This document shows, one piece after another, positions 16,632 through 23,951 of a stretch of 64,000 nt of DNA (positions are counted from its first letter, which is position 1; each line of letters starts with the position of its first letter). The translations under genes and the position numbers were made by a program. The notes under the pieces are model-generated. The model was given only the letters and a program-made list of their open reading frames with translations. It made no database searches and was not told the DNA's origin. Origin of the DNA: Ancylomarina salipaludis (lineage in GTDB: Bacteria > Bacteroidota > Bacteroidia > Bacteroidales > Marinifilaceae); assembly GCF_004122035.1 (NCBI RefSeq), contig NZ_SAXA01000002.1, positions 1-64,000 on the forward strand, in the 5' to 3' direction.

Positions 16632-17339
16632 ATGAGTAAAGCAACCGTATTTCGCGATCTGTCTTCTATCGATTATAAAGAAGCCTGGGATTATCAGGAG
16701 GCCTTGTTTGATGAGGTTTTACAATCGAAACAAGCCAATGCTGATTTGCCAGCTGAAGAAAAAAAACTGAGTAATAACTACCTGTTGTTTTGTGAACATC
16801 CTCATGTTTACACTTTGGGAAAGAGTGGGAATGAGCAAAATATGCTGCTGAATATGATTCAGTTGCAGGCGAAGGATGCTACTTTTCATAAAATTAACAG
16901 AGGGGGTGATATCACTTATCACGGACCAGGTCAAATCGTTGGTTATCCAATTCTGAATTTGGAAACTTACGATATGGGAATCAAGAGTTATATCGATAAT
17001 CTGGAACAAGCTATTATTAATTGTATTGCCGATTATGGTCTTGAAGGTCATCGACTTGAAGGAGCGACAGGAGTTTGGCTGGATATTGATAAACCTACCG
17101 TTAGAAAGATTTGTGCCATAGGGGTTCGGGTTAGCCGATGGGTAAGTATGCACGGTTTTGCCTTTAATGTGAATACGGATTTGGACTATTTTGGCTATAT
17201 AAATCCTTGCGGTTTTCAGGATAAAGGTGTCACATCTCTAAAAAAGGAATTGGGTAAAGAGCTTGATATCGAGGAAGTAAAACATAATTTAAAAAATCAT
17301 ATTGCTATCTTGTTTGATATGACGTTTAAAAATGACTAA
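16632..17339 (+). CDS. lipB: Octanoyl-ACP:protein octanoyltransferase
   Basis: The enzyme moves octanoate from acyl carrier protein to the target lysine of lipoyl domains, giving the substrate of LipA. The 235-residue protein has the signature RGGDITYHGPGQ, the substrate-pocket stretch TGVWLDIDKPTVRKICAIGVRV with its catalytic lysine, and the catalytic cysteine in NPCGF. It sits between lipA and recJ with gaps of 45 and 23 bases, forming one likely operon. The N-terminus is slightly longer than the E. coli protein because of an inserted stretch of about ten residues near residue 40. Confidence 0.95.
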   Translation: MSKATVFRDLSSIDYKEAWDYQEALFDEVLQSKQANADLPAEEKKLSNNYLLFCEHPHVYTLGKSGNEQNMLLNMIQLQAKDATFHKINRGGDITYHGPGQIVGYPILNLETYDMGIKSYIDNLEQAIINCIADYGLEGHRLEGATGVWLDIDKPTVRKICAIGVRVSRWVSMHGFAFNVNTDLDYFGYINPCGFQDKGVTSLKKELGKELDIEEVKHNLKNHIAILFDMTFKND

Positions 17340-17362
17340 TTTCCCGATCTAAAGATCAAATT

Positions 17363-19075
17363 ATGGAAAAAAGATGGGTAATCAATGAGCCGGGAGATGA
17401 GGAAACGATCGAGTCGCTCTCTCAGGCACTGGGGGTCGATCAAGTTGTAGCCAACCTGCTTGTGCAGCGAGGAGTTAAAACTTTTGATCAGGCAAAGGCA
17501 TTCTTTCGCCCCAGTCTTGATGATTTGCATGATCCATTTTTAATGAAAGATATGGATAAGGCTGTGAATAGATTAGTCACAGCCTTAAACAATCAGGAGC
17601 GCATCCTAATTTATGGCGATTACGATGTTGATGGTACCACTTCGGTGGCTTTGGTTTATACCTTCCTGAAAAAACATTTCGATTATATCGATTATTATAT
17701 TCCCGATCGCTATTCCGAAGGATATGGCATTTCTCTAAAAGGTATTGATTTTGCCGCCGAGAGTAATGTGAGTTTGGTTGTAGCCCTTGATTGTGGAATT
17801 AAAGCCATGGCGAAGATTGCTTACGCAAAAGAAAAGGGTATCGATTTTATTATCTGTGATCATCATACTCCGGATGAAGTTTTACCACAAGCGGTAGCTG
17901 TCTTAGATCCCAAGCGTGAAGATTGCCAATACCCCTGTGATTGCTTGTCAGGATGTGGGGTTGGGTTTAAATTGATGCAAGGCATTAGCCAGCAATTAAA
18001 TTGGCCCTTTGATGATTTAATCCCATTATTAGATCTTGTTGCTGTAAGTGTGGCATCTGATATTGTCCCAATTGTTGGAGAAAACCGGGTGTTAGCTCAT
18101 TTTGGTTTGATTCAATTGAATAATCATCCTCGTCTGGGACTTAAAACCATTATGGACTTAGCAGGCGTGGATAAAGATTTATCGGTAAATGATATTGTCT
18201 TTAAAGTGGGACCAAGAATTAATGCAGCAGGTCGTATTCAATCCGGCCGACATGCCGTTCAGCTTTTAATTGTTGAAGAAGAAGATGCGGCTGTTTTAAT
18301 TGGTGATACCATAAATACCATGAATGAGGATCGTAAAGAACTTGACCACAATATAACGGATGAGGCTCTTGAACGATTGAATAAAGCAGAAAAGACCCAA
18401 TCGAAGAAAAGCACCGTTCTTTTCGACAGAAATTGGCACAAAGGCGTAATTGGGATTGTCGCTTCCCGAATGATTGAAACCTATTACCGGCCGACAGTCA
18501 TTCTTACCGAATCGAATGGTATGGCAACTGGGTCAGCACGTTCGGTTGACGGTTTTGATTTGTATCAGGCTATATCGGCTTGCAGCGATCTTTTGGAGAA
18601 TTTTGGAGGACATAAATATGCAGCCGGGTTGACGATGAAATTGTCTAATGTTCCTGCTTTTAAGGAACGGTTTGAGGCTTATGTACAGAATAATATTTCA
18701 GAAGATATGTTGATTCCTCAGATTAAAATTGATGCCAAGATCAAATTGTCTGATATCACCCCTAAGTTTTTTAGATTGTTAAAGCAGTTTGAACCCTACG
18801 GCCCTAAAAACATGACCCCTATTTTTATTAGCGAAGAAGTTGTTGATTATGGCTATTCGCGACAGGTAGGTAAAAATAAGGAGCATCTCAAACTTTCTGT
18901 TGTTGATGATATTCGCGATGGAAATGTGATGAGTGGTATTGCATTTTCAATGGGGAAGATGTATCCCAAAATTGCAAAAGGAGCACCTTTTAATATCTGT
19001 TACTCTTTGCAGGAGAATGAATATATGGGTAAAGTTGAGACCCAAATGATGATTCGTGATTTGAAAATATCTTAA
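17363..19075 (+). CDS. recJ: Single-stranded-DNA-specific exonuclease RecJ
   Basis: RecJ degrades single-stranded DNA 5' to 3' in recombination and mismatch repair. The 570-residue protein has the DHH phosphoesterase motifs in order: YGDYDVDGTTS (about residues 86-96), the family DHH motif in FIICDHHTPDEV, a later VGPRINAAGRI and the DHHA1 domain with GSARSVDGFDL and ENFGGHKYAAG. An OB-like C-terminal domain completes it. The length is normal. It is the third gene of the lipA-lipB-recJ unit and its stop lies only 6 bases from that of the convergent gene. Confidence 0.95.
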   Translation: MEKRWVINEPGDEETIESLSQALGVDQVVANLLVQRGVKTFDQAKAFFRPSLDDLHDPFLMKDMDKAVNRLVTALNNQERILIYGDYDVDGTTSVALVYTFLKKHFDYIDYYIPDRYSEGYGISLKGIDFAAESNVSLVVALDCGIKAMAKIAYAKEKGIDFIICDHHTPDEVLPQAVAVLDPKREDCQYPCDCLSGCGVGFKLMQGISQQLNWPFDDLIPLLDLVAVSVASDIVPIVGENRVLAHFGLIQLNNHPRLGLKTIMDLAGVDKDLSVNDIVFKVGPRINAAGRIQSGRHAVQLLIVEEEDAAVLIGDTINTMNEDRKELDHNITDEALERLNKAEKTQSKKSTVLFDRNWHKGVIGIVASRMIETYYRPTVILTESNGMATGSARSVDGFDLYQAISACSDLLENFGGHKYAAGLTMKLSNVPAFKERFEAYVQNNISEDMLIPQIKIDAKIKLSDITPKFFRLLKQFEPYGPKNMTPIFISEEVVDYGYSRQVGKNKEHLKLSVVDDIRDGNVMSGIAFSMGKMYPKIAKGAPFNICYSLQENEYMGKVETQMMIRDLKIS

Positions 19076-19081
19076 TTTTTT

Positions 19082-19684
19082 TTATTCAACGCGATATTTT
19101 AATTCAATACCTTTTTCATTTACGACATAAGCAATTAGTTCTCTCATAAAAGAGTGGAACTCACTTTCCAGTGCAGTGTAATTTTCCAGTAGAATTTCGA
19201 TGGCAAAATCAGTTTTGTCTGGGAGACTGGTATGACGTACCATAATGTTTAGAGCCTTTCTAAGACCTTCGATTTCGGCATAAGTTTCCAGCCTTCTACT
19301 TTGGATAAGAAAGGGCAGAAACAGCTTTACTTGCTTTGGAAGCTCCAAGTAGTTTTTAACTAAAACTTCATGGCATCGGGAAACAAAACGGGGTAAGGGT
19401 TGTTTGTGATACATATCCCAATTTTTCGCTAAAAAATGATCATAGATTAAATCTGTGATGACCGCAGAATATTTTTGGTAAGCCCCTTTGAAATATTGCC
19501 CGCTTTGGCTAACCAAAGGGTGGGTATCTGTGTAGGAATCAATAGAACGATGAAGCAGGATACCTTTCTGAATACCATCTTTATAATTCTCGAACTTTCT
19601 GCCTTTTATATAATCAGCCATAAAATTACCAACCATTATTTTTTCGGATTCACCGGAAAGATAGAGATGTGCCAGAAAATTCAT
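19082..19684 (-). CDS. acpH: Acyl carrier protein phosphodiesterase-like protein
   Basis: The family (formerly DUF479) removes the 4'-phosphopantetheine arm from acyl carrier protein, turning holo-ACP into apo-ACP. The 200-residue protein starts MNFLAHLYLSG and shows the family's sequence of metal-ligand regions: NFMADYIKG, LHRSIDSYTDTHP and DLIYDHFLAKNW. These histidines and aspartates are those expected of an HD-type fold. It stands alone, convergent with recJ. No terminator separates the two stops, which are 6 bases apart. Activity is inferred from family membership only. Confidence 0.85.
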   Translation of the reverse strand: MNFLAHLYLSGESEKIMVGNFMADYIKGRKFENYKDGIQKGILLHRSIDSYTDTHPLVSQSGQYFKGAYQKYSAVITDLIYDHFLAKNWDMYHKQPLPRFVSRCHEVLVKNYLELPKQVKLFLPFLIQSRRLETYAEIEGLRKALNIMVRHTSLPDKTDFAIEILLENYTALESEFHSFMRELIAYVVNEKGIELKYRVE

Positions 19685-19943
19685 ATTTGTGTTTTTTCAG
19701 TGAAGTTAAACTTTCAGTTTGAACTTAGGATTTTCCTTTCAATCTTATTATCAAAAAAAAATGGAGATATAAAATATTGAATTAAAATGAGAAAGTCAAG
19801 TTTTTCACTACTGTTAAGCAACAGTCTCTGAGTTAGGATTTTAAATTTCGTTTATTTCATTTTAAAGTATAAATTTATAGGGATTGGAACATATTGTTCT
19901 GGTTATCGTTAGATAAATAAATGAATATTAACTTTTAAAACAT

Positions 19944-19948
19944 GGAGG
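19944..19948 (+). promoter_or_regulatory. Strong Shine-Dalgarno before the cyclic-DPG synthase homologue
   Basis: GGAGG lies 6 bases before the ATG at 19955. Such canonical sites are rare in Bacteroidota, where initiation mostly does without them. Confidence 0.7.
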
Positions 19949-19954
19949 TTTAAC

Positions 19955-21310
19955 ATGGCAATTAAAAAGGTAATCATCATTGGTGCAGCTGGTCGTGACT
20001 TTCACAACTTTAACACCTATTTCAGAAACAATCAGGATTATAAAGTAATCGCTTTTACAGCGGCTCAAATTCCCGATATCGATGGACGTAAGTACCCTGC
20101 TGAATTGGCCGGGAGTTTATATCCAGAGGGAATTCCTATTTATGCTGAGCAGGAATTGCCTCAATTGATTAAGAAATATGAAATTGACGATTGTGTATTC
20201 TCTTATTCTGATGTATCATATCAGAAAGTGATGAATATGAGTGCTATTGTTAATGCTGCAGGAGCTAATTTTAAGCTCTTAGGTCCTTCAGATACCATGA
20301 TAAGAAGTCGTAAACCCGTTATTGCTGTTGTTGCCAGTCGAACTGGTTGTGGAAAATCACAAACATCGCGTAAGGTGATTGAAGAGTTAATGGCAAAAGG
20401 TTTGAGAGTGATTGCAATTCGACATCCTATGCCTTATGGTAATTTGGTTGCACAGAAAGTACAGCGCTTTGCTAGTGTAGAAGATTTAAAACTTCACAAT
20501 TGTACCATTGAAGAAATGGAAGAGTATGAACCTCATGTTAGCAGAGGCAATATCATTTATGCAGGTGTTGATTATGAAGCTATTGTTCGTGCAGCAGAAA
20601 ATGATCCTTCAGGTTGTGATGTGATTCTTTGGGATGGTGGAAATAATGATTTCTCTTTCTATAAGCCAGATCTAACCATTACTGTGGTCGATCCGCATCG
20701 ACCGGGAGCTGAGTTAACTTATTATCCAGGTGAGGTGAATTTACGATTGGCTGATGTTGTTGTTATCAACAAGATGGATTCGGCATCTCCTGAGGGTATC
20801 CAAACGGTACGTGAAAGTATTGCTAAGGTTAATCCAACTGCTATTGTTGTGGATGGTGCTTCGCCAATTTTGGTGGATAAGCCAGAAATTATAAAGGGTA
20901 AGAGAGTACTCATCGTTGAGGATGGACCAACTTTAACCCATGGTGAAATGAAAATTGGTGCAGGTACTGTTGCGGCTCGTAAGTTTGGTGCTGCAGAGGA
21001 AATTGATGCTCGTCCTTATTTGGTTGGAAAGCTTAAGGAAACTTATGAAATTTATCCAAATATTGGTAATATTTTACCAGCTATGGGCTATTCTGATCAG
21101 CAACTTAAAGATTTGGAAGCAACAATTAATCGTTGCGATTGCGATTCAGTTATTATCGGAACGCCTATTGATTTGAACCGAATTATTAAGATTGATAAGC
21201 CAACGACTCGTGTTTATTACGATTTGGAGGAGATAGGTTATCCAAAGTTGTCTCACATTATTAAGCAGTTTGTGAAGCAACAGGAGCTTAGAGGTGAAGC
21301 CGTCAATTAA
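19955..21310 (+). CDS. Cyclic 2,3-diphosphoglycerate synthase homologue
   Basis: The family was described in thermophilic methanogens, where it closes 2,3-diphosphoglycerate into its cyclic form with ATP. The 451-residue protein begins with a Rossmann-like stretch (VIIIGAAGRDFHNFN) and contains a P-loop (SRTGCGKSQ, about residues 128-136) followed by an Asp-Gly-Gly-Asn-Asn switch-like segment and VVINKMD, resembling SIMIBI-type NTPases. The protein is thus well matched to the family as annotated in many bacteria, but its bacterial product has not, to my knowledge, been settled. It is a single gene with a strong ribosome binding site and a terminator after it. Confidence 0.75.
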   Translation: MAIKKVIIIGAAGRDFHNFNTYFRNNQDYKVIAFTAAQIPDIDGRKYPAELAGSLYPEGIPIYAEQELPQLIKKYEIDDCVFSYSDVSYQKVMNMSAIVNAAGANFKLLGPSDTMIRSRKPVIAVVASRTGCGKSQTSRKVIEELMAKGLRVIAIRHPMPYGNLVAQKVQRFASVEDLKLHNCTIEEMEEYEPHVSRGNIIYAGVDYEAIVRAAENDPSGCDVILWDGGNNDFSFYKPDLTITVVDPHRPGAELTYYPGEVNLRLADVVVINKMDSASPEGIQTVRESIAKVNPTAIVVDGASPILVDKPEIIKGKRVLIVEDGPTLTHGEMKIGAGTVAARKFGAAEEIDARPYLVGKLKETYEIYPNIGNILPAMGYSDQQLKDLEATINRCDCDSVIIGTPIDLNRIIKIDKPTTRVYYDLEEIGYPKLSHIIKQFVKQQELRGEAVN

Positions 21311-21330
21311 GTTGATGTTTTAGAAAATCG

Positions 21331-21356
21331 AAAGGGAGTGCACAAGCACTCCCTTT
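21331..21356. terminator. Bidirectional terminator, 11-bp stem
   Basis: AAAGGGAGTGC pairs perfectly with GCACTCCCTTT around a 4-base loop. It lies between two convergent genes and is followed by a T-rich stretch on the plus strand. Confidence 0.85.
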
Positions 21357-21387
21357 CTTTGTATAATCAGTTTAGTCTGGTCAAAGA

Positions 21388-22617
21388 TTACTCGACATGA
21401 CTTCCTTTAATTGCTTTTGATTTATCAGGTAAGATTAGGTTGAGAATTACACCTACAACAGAGGCTAACCCGATACCAGCTAATGAGAAAGTACCATATG
21501 AAATTTGAGCGCCACCAATACCAACTGTTAAAACAATAGATATTATAACTTGATTTCTGGTTTTGCCAAAGTCTGCCTTAGCTTCTATAAGTGTTTTGAT
21601 ACCAATACTGGCAATCATACCAAAAAGAAGTAACATGATTCCACCTAGTACAGCCTGAGGAATTGTTTTTAAAAAGGCACTAACTTTTCCAATCACTGAA
21701 AAACAGATTGCTGTAATTGCTGAAATTCTCAAAATAACGGGGTTCGTTATCTTAGTAAGAGCAATCGCTCCTGTGACTTCTGAATAAGTTGTATTTGGCG
21801 GTCCCCCAAAGAAACCGGCGAAAGCAGTTGCGATACCATCACCTAAAATTGTACGGTGAAGTCCCGGATTTTTTACAAATTCCTTATTGGCAACGCCACC
21901 AATGGCGTACATATCACCAACGTGTTCAATTACCGGAGCAACGGCTACGGGTAACATGTATAGAATAGCTCCCCAGCTAAACTCAGGTCTTACAAATTCA
22001 GGTAAGGCAATCCAATCTGCCTCGGCAATTGGAGTGAAATCTACGGCACCCAATGCAACAGAAAGTATGTAGCCCACAATAATTCCACAGAAAATAGGAA
22101 TCAATTTTATAATTCCTTTTGCATAAACGACAATTGTAATTGCAGTAAGTAAGACAACAGATGCGATTAACCAGTTAGTCTTAGCCATATTCACAGCGAC
22201 AGGAGCAAGTGATAAACCAATAATCATGATAACTGGCCCAACAACAACAGCCGGGAATATTTTTTCGATGACGCGAAGTCCCCAGACTTTGATAATTCCT
22301 GAAACAACCCCATAAACAACACCAACAGCTATAAGTCCTGATAAAGTTCCTGGAAGTCCGTAGAGCTCGGTTGCAGCTACGATTGGAGCAATAAAGGCAA
22401 AACTACTGCCTAAAAAAACAGGAACCATACCCTTTGTTATCAAATGAAAGATAAGGGTGCCGACTCCTGCTGTGAATAGTGCGACTGCCGGATCGATACC
22501 GACAAGTAGGGGAACGAGAACTGTTGCGCCAAAAGCAACGAATAAGAATTGTACCCCTAATACAATTTTTTTTGTGGGACTATGGTAGTCCACATCTGAA
22601 TTTCCTGATGAGATCAT
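21388..22617 (-). CDS. Uracil/xanthine permease, NCS2 (NAT) family
   Basis: The protein carries a nucleobase inward with protons or sodium. It has 409 residues and a dozen or more hydrophobic helices. Family landmarks include the early VLVPLLVGIDPAVALFTAGVGTL region, the glutamate-bearing VAVAPVIEHVGDMYAIGG, and GGPPNTTYSEVTGAIALT, which is the NCS2 motif in helix 10. The pattern fits UraA-like uracil carriers best. The ATG at 22617 is preferred since the longer frame from 22677 adds 20 hydrophobic residues with no counterpart. A second, more distant NCS2 carrier is at 59312. Confidence 0.9.
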   Translation of the reverse strand: MISSGNSDVDYHSPTKKIVLGVQFLFVAFGATVLVPLLVGIDPAVALFTAGVGTLIFHLITKGMVPVFLGSSFAFIAPIVAATELYGLPGTLSGLIAVGVVYGVVSGIIKVWGLRVIEKIFPAVVVGPVIMIIGLSLAPVAVNMAKTNWLIASVVLLTAITIVVYAKGIIKLIPIFCGIIVGYILSVALGAVDFTPIAEADWIALPEFVRPEFSWGAILYMLPVAVAPVIEHVGDMYAIGGVANKEFVKNPGLHRTILGDGIATAFAGFFGGPPNTTYSEVTGAIALTKITNPVILRISAITAICFSVIGKVSAFLKTIPQAVLGGIMLLLFGMIASIGIKTLIEAKADFGKTRNQVIISIVLTVGIGGAQISYGTFSLAGIGLASVVGVILNLILPDKSKAIKGSHVE

Positions 22618-22885
22618 AAAATGGTTTTGATTGTAATAAAAACTTGGCAAAGATAGTAAGTAAGGAAGGAATCCCAAATATTAATTGCATCCTGATTAAA
22701 GTTTTATTGTGCAATGGTTTGCACCTGAGATTCTTGTTACATGAAGAGTTGTACAATCTCAATTTTAGATTGGCATTTATTTGTATTCATGATAGCTTGT
22801 TTTCTCTATTTGGGATTGAGTACGCTTACTTCTATAAATTTTTCTACTTTTGTTATTCAAAATTCCTTGACTGATGCAGTCTAAA

Positions 22886-22919
22886 TTTGCTTCCAAATAT
22901 TATATGGGGCATAAATTTG
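22886..22919 (+). promoter_or_regulatory. Bacteroidota-type promoter immediately before ribF
   Basis: TTTG (22886-22889), a 22-base spacer and TAAATTTG (22912-22919) lie 10 bases before the ribF ATG, so the message would be almost leaderless. A further -7-like TACTTTTG at 22845-22852 could give a longer leader. Confidence 0.5.
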
Positions 22920-22929
22920 TAATTAACTG

Positions 22930-23859
22930 ATGAAGGTTCATACTGACTTAAATAATTTCTCAGCTAAAAATCCGGTTGTCACCATTGGAACTTTCGATGG
23001 GGTTCATCTTGGTCATAAGAAGGTGATCAAACGTCTTCAGGAATTAGCCAAAGCGGTTAATGGGGAAACTGTTATTTTCACATTTTATCCACATCCTCGT
23101 TTGGTTTTGGATACGCATCAGGCTGAGTTGCGATTGATAAATACACTTGAAGAGAAAAAGATTTTATTGGAGGCTACAGGAATTGATCATTTGGTTATTT
23201 ATCCATTTACGAAAGAATTTTCTAAGCTTTCATATACTGATTTTGTAGAGAAAATTTTGGTTGGGAAAATAGGGATGAGGTCTCTTGTTGTTGGGTACGA
23301 CCATAAATTTGGACATAAACGAAAAGGCACATATGAAGATCTTAAAATGTATGCTGATAAGCTGAATTTTAATATTGAACAATTGGAAGTTCTGAATGTG
23401 GATGCTATAGATATTAGTTCGACAAAAATCAGACAAGCTTTAAGTCAGGGGGATATTGAAACGACCAATAAGTATTTGGGACATCGTTACTTTATAAAAG
23501 GAATTGTGGTCGGCGGAAAAAAAATTGGTCATGAAATCGGTTTTCCAACGGCTAATATCGATCCGCAAGAGAGCTATAAGTTGGTTCCCAAAGATGGTGT
23601 TTATGCTGTAAAGGTAGAGGTTGATGAGGTGATGTATACCGGGATGTTGAATATTGGTTTCCGTCCTACAGTCAATCATCAAATGGATAACCGATCAATT
23701 GAAGTGAATATCTTTGATTTTGATGAGAACATTTATTACAAGAATATCAGCATCTATTTTTATAAGCGGATTAGAGATGAGCAAATGTTTAAAGGGATTG
23801 ATGCTTTAAAAGAACAACTAGAGAAAGATAAAGAAACTGTTTTGGACTTATTTAAATAG
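22930..23859 (+). CDS. ribF: Bifunctional riboflavin kinase / FAD synthetase
   Basis: The enzyme makes FMN and then FAD from riboflavin. The 309-residue protein has an N-terminal adenylyltransferase domain with the nucleotide-binding TIGTFDGVHLGHKKVI (about residues 18-33) and a later ISSTKIRQAL segment (about residues 158-167). The C-terminal riboflavin kinase domain includes GIVVGGKKIGHEIGFPTANI (about residues 195-214), with the PTAN motif. No FMN riboswitch is seen upstream. The gene is single and closed by a strong terminator. Confidence 0.96.
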   Translation: MKVHTDLNNFSAKNPVVTIGTFDGVHLGHKKVIKRLQELAKAVNGETVIFTFYPHPRLVLDTHQAELRLINTLEEKKILLEATGIDHLVIYPFTKEFSKLSYTDFVEKILVGKIGMRSLVVGYDHKFGHKRKGTYEDLKMYADKLNFNIEQLEVLNVDAIDISSTKIRQALSQGDIETTNKYLGHRYFIKGIVVGGKKIGHEIGFPTANIDPQESYKLVPKDGVYAVKVEVDEVMYTGMLNIGFRPTVNHQMDNRSIEVNIFDFDENIYYKNISIYFYKRIRDEQMFKGIDALKEQLEKDKETVLDLFK

Positions 23860-23883
23860 AAACCGTTTCAAGTTGATAATATA

Positions 23884-23915
23884 AAAGCCGCTGGATGATT
23901 TAATCCAGCGGCTTT
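23884..23915. terminator. Bidirectional terminator between ribF and hppA
   Basis: A perfect 13-bp stem, AAAGCCGCTGGAT with ATCCAGCGGCTTT, encloses a 6-base loop. It is placed between convergent genes. Confidence 0.9.
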
Positions 23916-23951
23916 CGTTTTGAATATTAAATTCAGAGAATGATCTATTAA

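Noticed and set aside
22644-22874. 76-codon frame upstream of ribF
   Set aside because: It covers the shared upstream region of two divergent genes, including promoter-like elements, and its residues look like translated non-coding DNA.
22618-22929. FMN riboswitch before ribF
   Set aside because: None of the conserved FMN element sequence is present, and the promoter directly before the gene leaves no leader.
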